Part shown: positions 40,071 to 49,554 of the stretch, one piece after another
Position numbering within the stretch: the stretch's first letter is position 1
Layout of the letters: every line of letters starts with the position of its first letter
Source of the DNA: Cycloclasticus sp.
GTDB taxonomy: Bacteria > Pseudomonadota > Gammaproteobacteria > Methylococcales > Cycloclasticaceae
Length of the DNA stretch: 64,000 nt
Assembly (NCBI GenBank): GCA_040743155.1
Contig: JBFLJU010000001.1
Location: 372,001-436,000 of the forward strand
Direction: 5' to 3'
Position numbers and translations under genes: made by a program
Notes under the pieces: generated by a model
Database searches by the model: none
Seen by the model: only the letters and a program-made list of their open reading frames with translations
What the model was told of the DNA's origin: nothing

Positions 40071-43000
40071 ATGAGTCAATTTCTTGATCGGTTACAGTTT
40101 TTTAAGAAAAAAGTAGGTGAGTTTTCAGATGGTCACGGTGAAACGACCAATGAAAGCCGCGAATGGGAAGATAGTTATCGCCAGCGTTGGCAGCATGACA
40201 AGGTTGTTCGTTCCACCCACGGTGTAAACTGTACGGGCTCTTGCTCATGGAAAATTTACGTTAAAAATGGGTTGGTTACTTGGGAGACACAGCAGACTGA
40301 TTATCCTAGAACGCGCCCAGATTTACCTAACCATGAGCCTAGAGGTTGCCCACGTGGAGCAAGTTATTCGTGGTATCTCTATAGTGCAAATCGCCTGAAA
40401 TACCCAAAAGTTCGCAAACCTTTATTAAAACTCTGGCGTGAGGCGAGGCGTACGATGGAGCCTGTAGCCGCTTGGGCTTCAATTGTTGAAGATAAAGAAA
40501 AAGCTGACTCTTATAAATCTAAACGTGGATTGGGTGGTTTTGTTCGTTCTAGTTGGGATGAGACGAATGAAATAATCGCGGCAGCGAATGTTTACACGGC
40601 TAAGGAGTTTGGCCCAGATAGAATTATTGGCTTCTCTCCAATTCCTGCGATGTCGATGGTTTCTTATGCTGCTGGTTCTCGTTATTTGTCACTGATTGGT
40701 GGTGTTTGCCTTAGCTTCTATGATTGGTATTGCGATTTACCGCCTGCCTCACCAATGACTTGGGGCGAGCAAACGGACGTGCCTGAATCAGCTGATTGGT
40801 ACAACTCTAACTACATTATCGCTTGGGGTTCTAACGTTCCTCAAACAAGAACACCCGACGCTCACTTTATGACAGAAGTTCGATATAAAGGAGCTAAAAC
40901 GGTATCAATCACCCCCGATTATTCAGAAGTTGCGAAATTGACTGATGAATGGTTAAACCCTAAGCAGGGAACAGATGCCGCGTTGGCAATGGCTTTCGGT
41001 CATGTCATTTTAAGAGAGTTCCACCTAGATAACCCCAGTGAATACTTTACGGATTATGTCCGTCAGTACACGGATATGCCGATGTTGGTTGTGTTGGATA
41101 AACACGATGAAACATCGTTGAAATCGGCTCGTTTCTTACGAGCTTCTGATCTAGTGGATAACCTTAATCAGGAAAATAACCCTGAATGGAAGACGATTGG
41201 CTTAGATGAAACGACTGACCAATTGGTTTCTCCGCAAGGTTCTATTGGTTATCGTTGGGGTCAAAAAGGCAAATGGAATATTGATGAGCGTGAAGGGCTA
41301 GAAGGAAAAGAGACAAAACTTAAACTATCGTTGATTGGAGGTGATGTTTCTGCCGTTTCTTTCCCTAACTTTGGAGCCGACAGTTCTAATAAGCACTGGC
41401 AGGCAGGTGGTCATGACGAGATTTTAGTCAAAAATGTACCGACCAAAAAGATCACAGGGGCTAATGGCGAAGAGTTAGTTATTACAACCGTTTATGACCT
41501 GATGATGGCTAATTACGGCCTTGATCGTGGGCTGGGTGGTGACAATGTTGCCGCCAGTTTTGATATTGATGTTCCAGGCTCACCGGCTTGGCAGGAAAAA
41601 ATCACCGGCGTTGCGCCAGACAAAGTCATAAAAATTGCACGTGAATTTGCGGATACTGCGAATAAAACCCGCGGCAAATCGATGATCATCATTGGTGCCG
41701 CGATGAATCACTGGTACCACATGGACATGAACTACCGTGGCGTTATTAATATGTTGATGATGTGTGGTTGTATTGGTCAATCAGGTGGTGGCTGGGCGCA
41801 TTATGTTGGGCAGGAAAAATTACGTCCACAAACAGGCTGGTTACCGTTAGCCTTTGGTCTCGATTGGTCGCGTCCACCGCGCCAAATGAATGGCACGTCT
41901 TTCTTCTATAACCACTCTTCACAGTGGCGTCATGAGAAAGTGAACGTGCATGAAGTTTTATCGCCATTGGCGGATAAAAGTGAGTTCCCTGAGCATATGC
42001 TCGATTACAACATTAAGGCAGAGCGTTTGGGCTGGTTGCCATCCGCGCCACAGCTAAACCGTAATCCACTGCAAATTACTAAAGATGCAGCAGCAGCCGG
42101 TATGGAGCCAAAAGATTACGTTGTTGAGCAGCTTAAAAGTGGCGGGTTAAAATTTGCCGCAGAAGCACCAGATGCTCCGGAAAATTTCCCACGTAATATG
42201 TTTATTTGGCGTTCAAATTTACTCGGTTCTTCGGGTAAAGGGCATGAATATATGCTCAAGTATTTATTGGGTGCTAAAAACGGCGTTATGAATGATGACT
42301 TAGGTCAGCAAGGTGGTTTTAAACCCGGCGAGGCTGAATGGGTTGACGAGGGCGCAACAGGCAAACTGGATTTAGTGACAACACTGGATTTCAGAATGTC
42401 ATCGACCTGTATGTATTCAGATATCGTTTTACCTACGGCCACGTGGTATGAAAAAGATGATTTGAATACCTCCGATATGCACCCCTTTATTCATCCGCTG
42501 TCGACCGCTGTTGACCCTGCGTGGGAATCTAAGTCAGATTGGGATATTTATAAAGGCATTGCCAAGAAATTTGCAGAGGTTTCTGTGGGTGTGCTCGGTG
42601 TAGAGAAAGATTTAGTGACTGTTCCGTTGCTTCACGATACAGCAGGAGAATTGGCGCAGCCGTTTGATGTTAAAGACTGGAAAAAGGGCGAATGTGACCT
42701 GATTCCAGGCGTTACCGCGCCCAATATGGTAGTGGTTGAACGGGACTACCCTAATATTTATAAGAAATTTACCTCACTAGGGCCGCTGCTTGAAAAGTTG
42801 GGCAACGGTGGTAAAGGTATCGGCTGGAATACCGAAGAAGAAGTTAAGTTGTTGGGTGAGCTGAATTATCGCAACACAGATGAAGGCGTTAGCGAAGGTC
42901 GTCCAAAAATCGAATCAGCCATTGATGCTTGTGAAACTATTTTGACCTTAGCGCCAGAAACCAACGGCAATGTAGCGGTTAAAGCATGGGAAGCGATGGG

Positions 43001-43826
43001 TGAGTTTACCGGTATTGATCACACTCATCTTGCGAAACCTAAGCAAGATGAGAAGATTCGTTTCCGCGATATTCAGGCGCAACCTCGGAAGATTATTTCA
43101 TCGCCGACCTGGTCAGGTTTGGAAGATGAGCATGTTAGCTACAACGCGGGTTACACCAATGTGCATGAGCTGATCCCTTGGAGAACAATAACAGGTCGTC
43201 AGCAGTTCTACCAAGACCACAAGTGGATGCAAGCTTTTGGTGAGCAAATGATGTCTTACCGACCACCCGTCGATACCAAAACCATTGACGTCGTTAAAGG
43301 CACCAAAGATAACGGTAATAAAGAGATCTTGCTGAACTGGATTACACCGCATCAAAAATGGGGTATTCACAGTACCTATACTGATAACTTACTGATGTTG
43401 ACGCTATCACGTGGTGGCCCAATTATTTGGCTGAGTGAGGTTGATGCTAAAGAGGCGGATATTGAAGATAACGACTGGGTTGAAGTTTTTAATGCCAATG
43501 GTGCGCTGACTTGTCGTGCCGTTGTTTCGCAACGAGTTAACCAAGGCATGGTGATGATGTATCACGCTCAAGAACGTATCGTTAATATTCCGGGCAGTGA
43601 AATGACAGGCACTCGCGGTGGGCATCATAACTCGGTCACACGAGTGATTATGAAACCAACGCATATGATTGGTGGTTATGCTCAGCAATCATGGGGCTTT
43701 AACTATTACGGAACAGTGGGTTGTAATCGTGACGAAATGGTTGTGGTTAGAAAAATGGGTAAAGTTGACTGGCTGGAAGGTTCAGACAGTGACGAGCTTC
43801 CTCAACCACTTCCACAAACCGTATAA
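40071..43826 (+). CDS. narG: Respiratory nitrate reductase alpha subunit
   Basis: Catalytic bis-MGD molybdoenzyme subunit that reduces nitrate to nitrite with electrons from quinol via NarI and NarH. The N-terminal [4Fe-4S] cluster FS0 is held by His50, Cys54, Cys58 and about Cys93 (HGVNCTGSCSWK, RGCPRG), as in E. coli (H49/C53/C57/C92); the Asp ligand of Mo lies near residue 223. The ATG at 40071 with GGAGAGAAG upstream gives 1251 residues (1246 in E. coli) and MSQFLDRLQFFKKK, matching NarG; an ATG 12 bp upstream is less likely. No Tat signal cleavage is expected. Leads narGHJI. Confidence 0.97.
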   Translation: MSQFLDRLQFFKKKVGEFSDGHGETTNESREWEDSYRQRWQHDKVVRSTHGVNCTGSCSWKIYVKNGLVTWETQQTDYPRTRPDLPNHEPRGCPRGASYSWYLYSANRLKYPKVRKPLLKLWREARRTMEPVAAWASIVEDKEKADSYKSKRGLGGFVRSSWDETNEIIAAANVYTAKEFGPDRIIGFSPIPAMSMVSYAAGSRYLSLIGGVCLSFYDWYCDLPPASPMTWGEQTDVPESADWYNSNYIIAWGSNVPQTRTPDAHFMTEVRYKGAKTVSITPDYSEVAKLTDEWLNPKQGTDAALAMAFGHVILREFHLDNPSEYFTDYVRQYTDMPMLVVLDKHDETSLKSARFLRASDLVDNLNQENNPEWKTIGLDETTDQLVSPQGSIGYRWGQKGKWNIDEREGLEGKETKLKLSLIGGDVSAVSFPNFGADSSNKHWQAGGHDEILVKNVPTKKITGANGEELVITTVYDLMMANYGLDRGLGGDNVAASFDIDVPGSPAWQEKITGVAPDKVIKIAREFADTANKTRGKSMIIIGAAMNHWYHMDMNYRGVINMLMMCGCIGQSGGGWAHYVGQEKLRPQTGWLPLAFGLDWSRPPRQMNGTSFFYNHSSQWRHEKVNVHEVLSPLADKSEFPEHMLDYNIKAERLGWLPSAPQLNRNPLQITKDAAAAGMEPKDYVVEQLKSGGLKFAAEAPDAPENFPRNMFIWRSNLLGSSGKGHEYMLKYLLGAKNGVMNDDLGQQGGFKPGEAEWVDEGATGKLDLVTTLDFRMSSTCMYSDIVLPTATWYEKDDLNTSDMHPFIHPLSTAVDPAWESKSDWDIYKGIAKKFAEVSVGVLGVEKDLVTVPLLHDTAGELAQPFDVKDWKKGECDLIPGVTAPNMVVVERDYPNIYKKFTSLGPLLEKLGNGGKGIGWNTEEEVKLLGELNYRNTDEGVSEGRPKIESAIDACETILTLAPETNGNVAVKAWEAMGEFTGIDHTHLAKPKQDEKIRFRDIQAQPRKIISSPTWSGLEDEHVSYNAGYTNVHELIPWRTITGRQQFYQDHKWMQAFGEQMMSYRPPVDTKTIDVVKGTKDNGNKEILLNWITPHQKWGIHSTYTDNLLMLTLSRGGPIIWLSEVDAKEADIEDNDWVEVFNANGALTCRAVVSQRVNQGMVMMYHAQERIVNIPGSEMTGTRGGHHNSVTRVIMKPTHMIGGYAQQSWGFNYYGTVGCNRDEMVVVRKMGKVDWLEGSDSDELPQPLPQTV

Positions 43827-43838
43827 GGAGACAATACA

Positions 43839-45374
43839 ATGAAAATACGTTCACAAGTTGGCATGGTATTGAATCTCGATAAATGTATCGGTTGTCATAC
43901 CTGCTCTATTACATGTAAAAACGTTTGGACCTCTCGCGAAGGGGTTGAATACGCATGGTTTAACAACGTTGAAACCAAACCGGGTATTGGTTACCCGAAA
44001 GAATGGGAAAATCAAGATAAATGGAAAGGTGGTTGGATTAAGAAAGCAGACGGCTCCATTGAGCCAAAAATTGGCGGTAAATTTCGTGTGTTAGCGAATA
44101 TTTTTGCCAATCCAGACCTGCCTGAAATCGATGACTACTATGAACCATTTGATTTTGATTACCAGCATTTGCATACCGCACCAGAATCGGCTCACCAGCC
44201 GACTGCTCGCCCAAGATCTTTGATCACCGGCAAGCGGATGGAAAAAATCGTTTGGGGCCCTAACTGGGAAGAAATTCTTGGTACTGAGTTTGAAAAACGC
44301 AGCAAAGATAAAAACTTCGACAATATGCAGAAGGAGATGTACGGCGAATTTGAAAATACATTCATGATGTATTTGCCGCGCCTGTGCGAGCATTGTCTGA
44401 ATCCTACGTGTGTTGCCGCCTGTCCTTCTGGCGCGATTTATAAGCGTGAAGAAGATGGTATTGTGTTGATTGATCAGGACAAATGCCGTGGCTGGCGTAT
44501 GTGCGTCAGTGGTTGCCCTTACAAAAAGATTTACTTTAACTGGAAATCAGGAAAATCTGAAAAATGTATTTTCTGTTACCCAAGAATTGAAGCGGGACAA
44601 CCAACCGTTTGCTCGGAAACATGTGTCGGTCGAATCCGTTATTTGGGTGTGCTGCTTTATGATGCAGACAAGGTTAAAGAGGTTGCTTCAACCACTTCAG
44701 ATGTTGATCTGTATGAAAAACAGCTAGAAATTTTCCTTGATCCGAATGATCCAAAAGTTATTGAACAAGCGAAAAAAGATGGTATCGCCGATTCAATTAT
44801 CGAAGCCGCTCAGAAATCACCGGTTTATAAAATGGCGGTTGACTGGAAGTTGGCATTGCCACTTCACCCAGAATATAGAACGCTGCCAATGGTTTGGTAT
44901 GTACCCCCTCTAAGCCCAATTCAGAGCGCGGTAGATGCTGGGCAACTGGGTAAAGCAGGCGTGATCCCAGATATTGACTCATTACGTATTCCACTAAAAT
45001 ACTTGGCTAATTTATTAACCGCAGGCGATGAGAAACCGGTTTCATTAGCACTTAAAAGGTTGCTAGCGATGCGTGCTTACAAACGAGCTGAGAATGTTGA
45101 AGGCATTGAAGATTTAGAAGTGCTTGAGCAAGTTGGCTTGAATAAGAAGCAGGTTGATGAAATGTATCGTTACTTAGCCATTGCTAACTACGAAGATCGT
45201 TTTGTTGTTCCTTCTGGACACCGCGAGTTGAATATTCCAGAAGCGTTTGATGAAAAAGGCGGCTGTGGCTTTACTTTTGGTAATGGCTGTAGTTCAGGCA
45301 ACAATGACTTGAATATGTTCGGTGCTAAAAAAACCACTAGCCAACCGGTCGTCTTTAAAATGAATAGGGAGTAA
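43839..45374 (+). CDS. narH: Respiratory nitrate reductase beta subunit
   Basis: Iron-sulphur electron-transfer subunit. Four cysteine clusters are intact: CIGCHTCSITC (C16, C19, C22, C26), CEHCLNPTCVAACP, CRGWRMCVSGCP, in which Trp replaces a Cys and makes the [3Fe-4S] cluster, and the downstream CIFCYPRIEAGQPTVCSETC region. 511 residues versus 512 in E. coli. It begins 12 bp after narG and is followed 4 bp later by narJ. Works at the cytoplasmic face with NarG, anchored by NarI. Confidence 0.97.
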   Translation: MKIRSQVGMVLNLDKCIGCHTCSITCKNVWTSREGVEYAWFNNVETKPGIGYPKEWENQDKWKGGWIKKADGSIEPKIGGKFRVLANIFANPDLPEIDDYYEPFDFDYQHLHTAPESAHQPTARPRSLITGKRMEKIVWGPNWEEILGTEFEKRSKDKNFDNMQKEMYGEFENTFMMYLPRLCEHCLNPTCVAACPSGAIYKREEDGIVLIDQDKCRGWRMCVSGCPYKKIYFNWKSGKSEKCIFCYPRIEAGQPTVCSETCVGRIRYLGVLLYDADKVKEVASTTSDVDLYEKQLEIFLDPNDPKVIEQAKKDGIADSIIEAAQKSPVYKMAVDWKLALPLHPEYRTLPMVWYVPPLSPIQSAVDAGQLGKAGVIPDIDSLRIPLKYLANLLTAGDEKPVSLALKRLLAMRAYKRAENVEGIEDLEVLEQVGLNKKQVDEMYRYLAIANYEDRFVVPSGHRELNIPEAFDEKGGCGFTFGNGCSSGNNDLNMFGAKKTTSQPVVFKMNRE

Positions 45375-45378
45375 GCCA

Positions 45379-46089
45379 ATGTATATTTTAAAAGTTATTT
45401 CACGCTTATTGGACTACCCGTCTCAATCATTGAACGAGCATTCTGATGAACTTGTTACTGTCGTTAATGACAGTAACTTATCGGCAGACAATAAACAGCA
45501 GTTGGTCGCTTTTATTAACACCTTAGCGGCGACAGATCTGTACGACTCACAAGAGCGTTATGATTTGCTGTTTGAACGAGGCCGTTCACTGTCGCTGTTG
45601 TTGTTTGAACACGTTCACGGGGAATCGAGAGACCGTGGTCAGGCGATGGTTGATTTGATGGCGGAATATGCAGAGCATGGTTTTGACGTTCATTCAGAGC
45701 AGATGCCAGATTATATTCCACTGTACCTCGAATTCCTTAGTGAACAGGATGAATCGTATGTGCATGAATGGTTGGGTGATGTTAGCCATATTCTGACGGT
45801 CTTGAGTGAACGACTGCTTGACCGTGAATGTGATTATCGAATTCTGTTTGAATCGCTTATTGAATTATCCGGTGCAACCGTTGAGCGTGAAAAAATTGCT
45901 GAAGCTGTTAAAAAAGAGCAGCCAGATGACACCATGGAGGCGATTGATAAAGCCTGGGAAGATAAGGAAATTCGTTTTGATGACCCTATCGAATCGGGTT
46001 GTGAGTCATCCTGCAGCGGTGGTTACTCAGCAGCAACAGAAGCACCTGTTACATGGCATAAAGCAGCGGAAAGCACTGCTGCAAGATAG
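45379..46089 (+). CDS. narJ: Nitrate reductase assembly chaperone NarJ
   Basis: Redox-enzyme maturation chaperone of the TorD/NarJ family that binds NarG and directs insertion of the molybdenum cofactor and FS0. All-helical 236 residues; the YILKVISRLLDYPSQSL start and the core LLFEHVHGESRDRGQAMVDL and YIPLYLEFLSE blocks are typical. It is not part of the final complex. Located between narH and narI as expected; a GTAAGCC leader precedes the start. The acidic tail with CESSCSG is not a known functional motif. Confidence 0.94.
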   Translation: MYILKVISRLLDYPSQSLNEHSDELVTVVNDSNLSADNKQQLVAFINTLAATDLYDSQERYDLLFERGRSLSLLLFEHVHGESRDRGQAMVDLMAEYAEHGFDVHSEQMPDYIPLYLEFLSEQDESYVHEWLGDVSHILTVLSERLLDRECDYRILFESLIELSGATVEREKIAEAVKKEQPDDTMEAIDKAWEDKEIRFDDPIESGCESSCSGGYSAATEAPVTWHKAAESTAAR

Positions 46090-46108
46090 CTAGATAAAGG
46101 AGAATATA

Positions 46109-46786
46109 ATGTCTTATTTAAATAATTTACTTTTTGGGATTTATCCCTACATCGCAATTTTTGTTTGCCTACTGGGCTCATGGATCCGGTTTGATCGTGA
46201 AGCCTATACCTGGAAAGCCGGTTCAAGCCAAATGCTCAACTCGAAAGGAATGCGCGTTGCCAGTAACCTTTTCCATGTTGGCGTTATCTTTGTCTTAATG
46301 GGGCACTTTGTTGGCCTATTAACGCCAGAGGCGATTTATCATGTTTTTATTAGTACGGAAAACAAACAGTTGCTGGCTATGGTGAGTGGTGGTTTTTTTG
46401 GACTTATTTGCCTGGTTGGTTTGGTCATGCTACTTAAGCGTCGCTTAACTGATCCACGCGTTCGCGCCACGTCGAGTAACTCTGATATTTTTATTTTGGG
46501 CTTATTGTTGGTGCAACTGGTGTTGGGGCTTTTGACTATCATCGCGTCAGCAAGTCATATGGATGGTTCGGTGATGGTGCTACTCGCCACTTGGGCACAA
46601 AGTATTGTTACTTTCCAAGCTGTGCAAGCTGCGCAAGCGATTGAGTCTGTTGGAATCATTTATAAACTACATGTTTTTGTCGGTCTGACGATGATTCTAG
46701 TGTTCCCATTTACCCGTTTAGTACACATGATCAGTGCGCCAATCTGGTATTTGGGTCGTCGTTACCAAATTGTTAGGCAGCGTTAA
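46109..46786 (+). CDS. narI: Respiratory nitrate reductase gamma subunit (cytochrome b)
   Basis: Inner-membrane diheme cytochrome b that oxidises quinol and passes electrons to NarH. Five transmembrane helices over 225 residues, as in E. coli (225). Candidate haem ligands are His in LFHVGVIFVLMGHFVGL (helix 2) and in KLHVFVGLTMIL with RLVHMIS (helix 5), the conserved positions. It follows narJ after 19 bp with AAAGGAG as ribosome binding site. Confidence 0.95.
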   Translation: MSYLNNLLFGIYPYIAIFVCLLGSWIRFDREAYTWKAGSSQMLNSKGMRVASNLFHVGVIFVLMGHFVGLLTPEAIYHVFISTENKQLLAMVSGGFFGLICLVGLVMLLKRRLTDPRVRATSSNSDIFILGLLLVQLVLGLLTIIASASHMDGSVMVLLATWAQSIVTFQAVQAAQAIESVGIIYKLHVFVGLTMILVFPFTRLVHMISAPIWYLGRRYQIVRQR

Positions 46787-46867
46787 GAGTTTATTTGCTT
46801 GAATTGGGAGCGTGTTGAACGTTCTTGATTCAAGGTCATTTATCAAACCAAATTGAAGAGAGAAAAA

Positions 46868-47665
46868 ATGAGCCATTGCACACTACATTCAAATGAGGCT
46901 GCTAACCTGTCTTTGCCCGAAATACGAGTTAATGGTGTTTTGTTAGATGAAGCGCTTTATGCACAGGAATTGCAATATCATCAGGCCGAAACACTGGATT
47001 CTGCACTTCAAAAGGCGGGGCAGGCACTCGTTATTCGGCAGCTTTTAATGAATGAAGCTGGGAACGATGCAGCTAATGATGAAGAGGCTGCAATTCAGTT
47101 ACTTGTCGAGAAAAACAGCTCATTCGTTGAGCCTTCGGAGAGTGATTGTAGCCGTTATTTTGAAAATAATAGTGAGCGCTTTAAAACAGAAGTGTTAATG
47201 GAAGTTGACCATATTTTGTTGGCCGCACCGAAAGATGATGTTGAAGAGAGAAGTGCGGAAAAATTGAAGGCTGAATCCATTATCGAGCAGCTGAAAGAGG
47301 ATATTTCACTGTTTCCAACATTAGCGGAACAGTATTCAATTTGCCCGTCTAAGAAAATGGGTGGTTCACTTGGGCAGATCGGTAAAGGACAAACAGTCCC
47401 TGAATTTGAAAAGCAACTGGTTAGGCTACCTGAGGGTTTGGCAAAAATAGCTATTGAAAGCCGTTACGGTTTTCACGTTGTAAGGGTTAATAGAAAAGTA
47501 GACGGTAAACAGCTTGAATACCCAATGGTTGCTGAAAAAATAAAACACTACCTTACTCAGAAAGCGTCTCAGCTTTCTATTCAAGGCTACATTCAATCAC
47601 TGGTGGAAAAGGCTGAAATTGAAGGGCTTCAAATTGCTTTTAGTGATACGAATATCATTATTTAA
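46868..47665 (+). CDS. Parvulin-type peptidyl-prolyl isomerase (PpiC family) of the nar operon
   Basis: A 265-residue protein with a helical N-terminal part and a parvulin domain (about 120-220): VDHILLAAPKDDVEER, FPTLAEQYSICPSKKMGGSLG, VPEFEKQL and the SRYGFHVVRVNRK end. No signal peptide, so cytoplasmic and probably involved in folding or maturing the nitrate reductase. A homologous gene follows narGHJI in Pseudomonas. I use the ATG at 46868 after GAGAG; a TTG at 46853 is upstream. Confidence 0.88.
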   Translation: MSHCTLHSNEAANLSLPEIRVNGVLLDEALYAQELQYHQAETLDSALQKAGQALVIRQLLMNEAGNDAANDEEAAIQLLVEKNSSFVEPSESDCSRYFENNSERFKTEVLMEVDHILLAAPKDDVEERSAEKLKAESIIEQLKEDISLFPTLAEQYSICPSKKMGGSLGQIGKGQTVPEFEKQLVRLPEGLAKIAIESRYGFHVVRVNRKVDGKQLEYPMVAEKIKHYLTQKASQLSIQGYIQSLVEKAEIEGLQIAFSDTNIII

Positions 47666-47697
47666 CACAGTATTTTTATAAACAAAAGGACATGAAA

Positions 47698-48924
47698 ATG
47701 AAACTAAGTAAACTAGCCGCAGCTATATCTATTGCTGCTCCACTAGCCCTTGCATCGTCGCTGACACAAGCGTCTGACTCACTCTTGATCGCGCCTGAAA
47801 TGGGAAAAATTAATTTTGATGCGCGTCTTCGTTATGAAGATGTTGATGATAATTCAGCTAAAAAAGATGCCGATGCATTAACAGCAAGCATTCGTTTGGG
47901 TTATTTAACACCGGATTTTAATGGCTTTAAAGCGTATGCCGAAGTTGAATCCACAACACCATTGGGTAGTCGTGATTATAACGATAAGCGTCTTAACGTA
48001 GGATCAGATCGAAGCCAGTACTCAGTTATCGCTGACCCTGACAATAGCAGCGAACTCAACCGTGCATGGATTGCATATTCAGGTTTTGACGATACCTTAA
48101 TTAAGTTAGGTCGTCAGCGTATTATTCTTGATAATTCCCGTTTTGTAGGTAATGTTGGTTGGCGTCAAAATGAACAAACTTATGATGCACTAACCATTGT
48201 GAATACCTCACTAACAGACACTCAAATTATCGTGAGCTATGTTAATAATGTTCAAACGATTCTAGGCACACACTTTGAAGCGGATGTTCCCGTTTTTAAT
48301 ATTAAGTACTCAGGCTTACCTTTTGGTGATTTAACGGCTTATGGTTACTTTGTTGATGTGGCTGCTTCTGGTGCAACTGACCGCGACACGTTGGGTCTAC
48401 GCTTTAATGGTTCAACTAAGGTGTCAGATGTGTTATCGGTACTTTATACCGCTGAATATGCACAACAAGATATTGATCGAGCAGCTTCAAGTAGTGAAGA
48501 TGCTGATTATTATCTGTTAGAAGGTGGTGTGAAGTTTGCGGGTATTACTGCGAAAATCTCTCGTGAAGTACAAGAAGGGCATAAGGGCGAAACGGACGCA
48601 TCTTTTAAAACACCTTTAGGAACTAACCATAAATTCAATGGTTGGGCTGATCAGTTCTTAGGAACACCTGATGATGGCTTAGAAGATACTTACTTAACTC
48701 TTAGCACCAAAGTAGCGGGTGTTAAATTAATGGCTGTTTACCATGACTTTGAAGCTGAAGATAGCGGCATGGATTACGGCAATGAACTTGATTTATTAGC
48801 GGTTAAAAAATTCGGTAAAAACTATAAAGTTCTTGTTAAATATGCTGCTTATGACCGTGGTGATTCAACCAGTGGTAAAGAAGACAGCGACAAATTATGG
48901 ATTCAAGGCGAAGTATCGTTTTAG
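47698..48924 (+). CDS. Outer-membrane porin-like beta-barrel protein
   Basis: 408 residues with a signal peptide (MKLSKLAAAISIAAPLALAS, cut after TQA) and a series of amphipathic beta-strands throughout ending in the aromatic F of QGEVSF, as in outer-membrane barrels. Blocks such as INFDARLRYEDVDD and IKLGRQRIILDNSRFVGNVG resemble porins of the alginate-export/DUF1302-like groups, but I cannot choose. Placed after ppiC and closed by a strong terminator, it may supply nitrate or another anion, an inference from context only. AAAGGA lies 7 bp before the chosen ATG; another ATG is 6 bp upstream. Confidence 0.75.
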   Translation: MKLSKLAAAISIAAPLALASSLTQASDSLLIAPEMGKINFDARLRYEDVDDNSAKKDADALTASIRLGYLTPDFNGFKAYAEVESTTPLGSRDYNDKRLNVGSDRSQYSVIADPDNSSELNRAWIAYSGFDDTLIKLGRQRIILDNSRFVGNVGWRQNEQTYDALTIVNTSLTDTQIIVSYVNNVQTILGTHFEADVPVFNIKYSGLPFGDLTAYGYFVDVAASGATDRDTLGLRFNGSTKVSDVLSVLYTAEYAQQDIDRAASSSEDADYYLLEGGVKFAGITAKISREVQEGHKGETDASFKTPLGTNHKFNGWADQFLGTPDDGLEDTYLTLSTKVAGVKLMAVYHDFEAEDSGMDYGNELDLLAVKKFGKNYKVLVKYAAYDRGDSTSGKEDSDKLWIQGEVSF

Positions 48925-48938
48925 AATTGGATCGTATG

Positions 48939-48973
48939 TAAAAAAGGCCCTGATCAAATCAGGGCCTTTTTTT
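48939..48973 (+). terminator. Intrinsic terminator closing the nar/porin region
   Basis: AAGGCCCTGAT and ATCAGGGCCTT form an 11-bp stem with a 3-nt loop, followed by 7 Ts. Confidence 0.93.
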
Positions 48974-49059
48974 GAAACCTACTAACGCTTCATAATAGAA
49001 AGGAGTGGCATAAGTAAGGGTGAACTATTGTGGCTATATTCGTTCAGAAAGTTGTAGCT

Positions 49060-49410
49060 TTAGTCAAAGGTGGCTTTTATATCATCAAATTTTGCAGTTA
49101 TGGCGTGTACATTGCTGTAGCCCATTTCTTGTAACCTTACGGCGGCTAGTGAGGCGCGACCACCGGCGGCACAATGTATTAAAATCAGGCTGTCGGCCTC
49201 GCCACAATGCTGTTGAATTTTCATTTCTAATAAGCCACGAGGAATGTTGATTGAACCATCTATCTTAGATTTGGCCGCTTCTTGAGGTTCACGCACGTCA
49301 AGTAGTACGGCAGAAGTAGTGGTATCAAACAGCGTTTTTGCATCGGCTATATTTAAACAATTACAATTTTGTTGTGCCTCGGCGATAAATTCACTGGCTG
49401 GCTTTATCAT
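49060..49410 (-). CDS. Rhodanese-domain protein
   Basis: A 116-residue single rhodanese domain with the active-site Cys in ILIHCAAGGRAS (about residue 79) and the LLDVREPQEAAKSKIDGSIN block. It likely carries persulphide sulphur for transfer or detoxification. No signal peptide. It stands between the porin (convergent) and the divergent dioxygenase gene, and its partner is unknown. The N-terminal CNCLN is a second Cys pair outside the active loop. Confidence 0.88.
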   Translation of the reverse strand: MIKPASEFIAEAQQNCNCLNIADAKTLFDTTTSAVLLDVREPQEAAKSKIDGSINIPRGLLEMKIQQHCGEADSLILIHCAAGGRASLAAVRLQEMGYSNVHAITAKFDDIKATFD

Positions 49411-49533
49411 GTTTGGACTCCTGTTGGTTTCGTGAGGTGAACGTTAACCTTACTTTGAAATGAGCGTTAAATGCATAGAGCTTGTTTGATTCATGTCATT
49501 CTTTGTCGTTACTAAATGAATAAAGGGTAACTT

Positions 49534-49548
49534 TATAATGCGTATAAT
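49534..49548 (+). promoter_or_regulatory. Tandem -10 elements directly before the dioxygenase start
   Basis: TATAAT occurs at 49534-49539 and again at 49543-49548. A transcript from the second would start at or within one base of the ATG at 49555, and no ribosome binding site is present, so the mRNA may be leaderless. Confidence 0.4.
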
Positions 49549-49554
49549 AGCGCC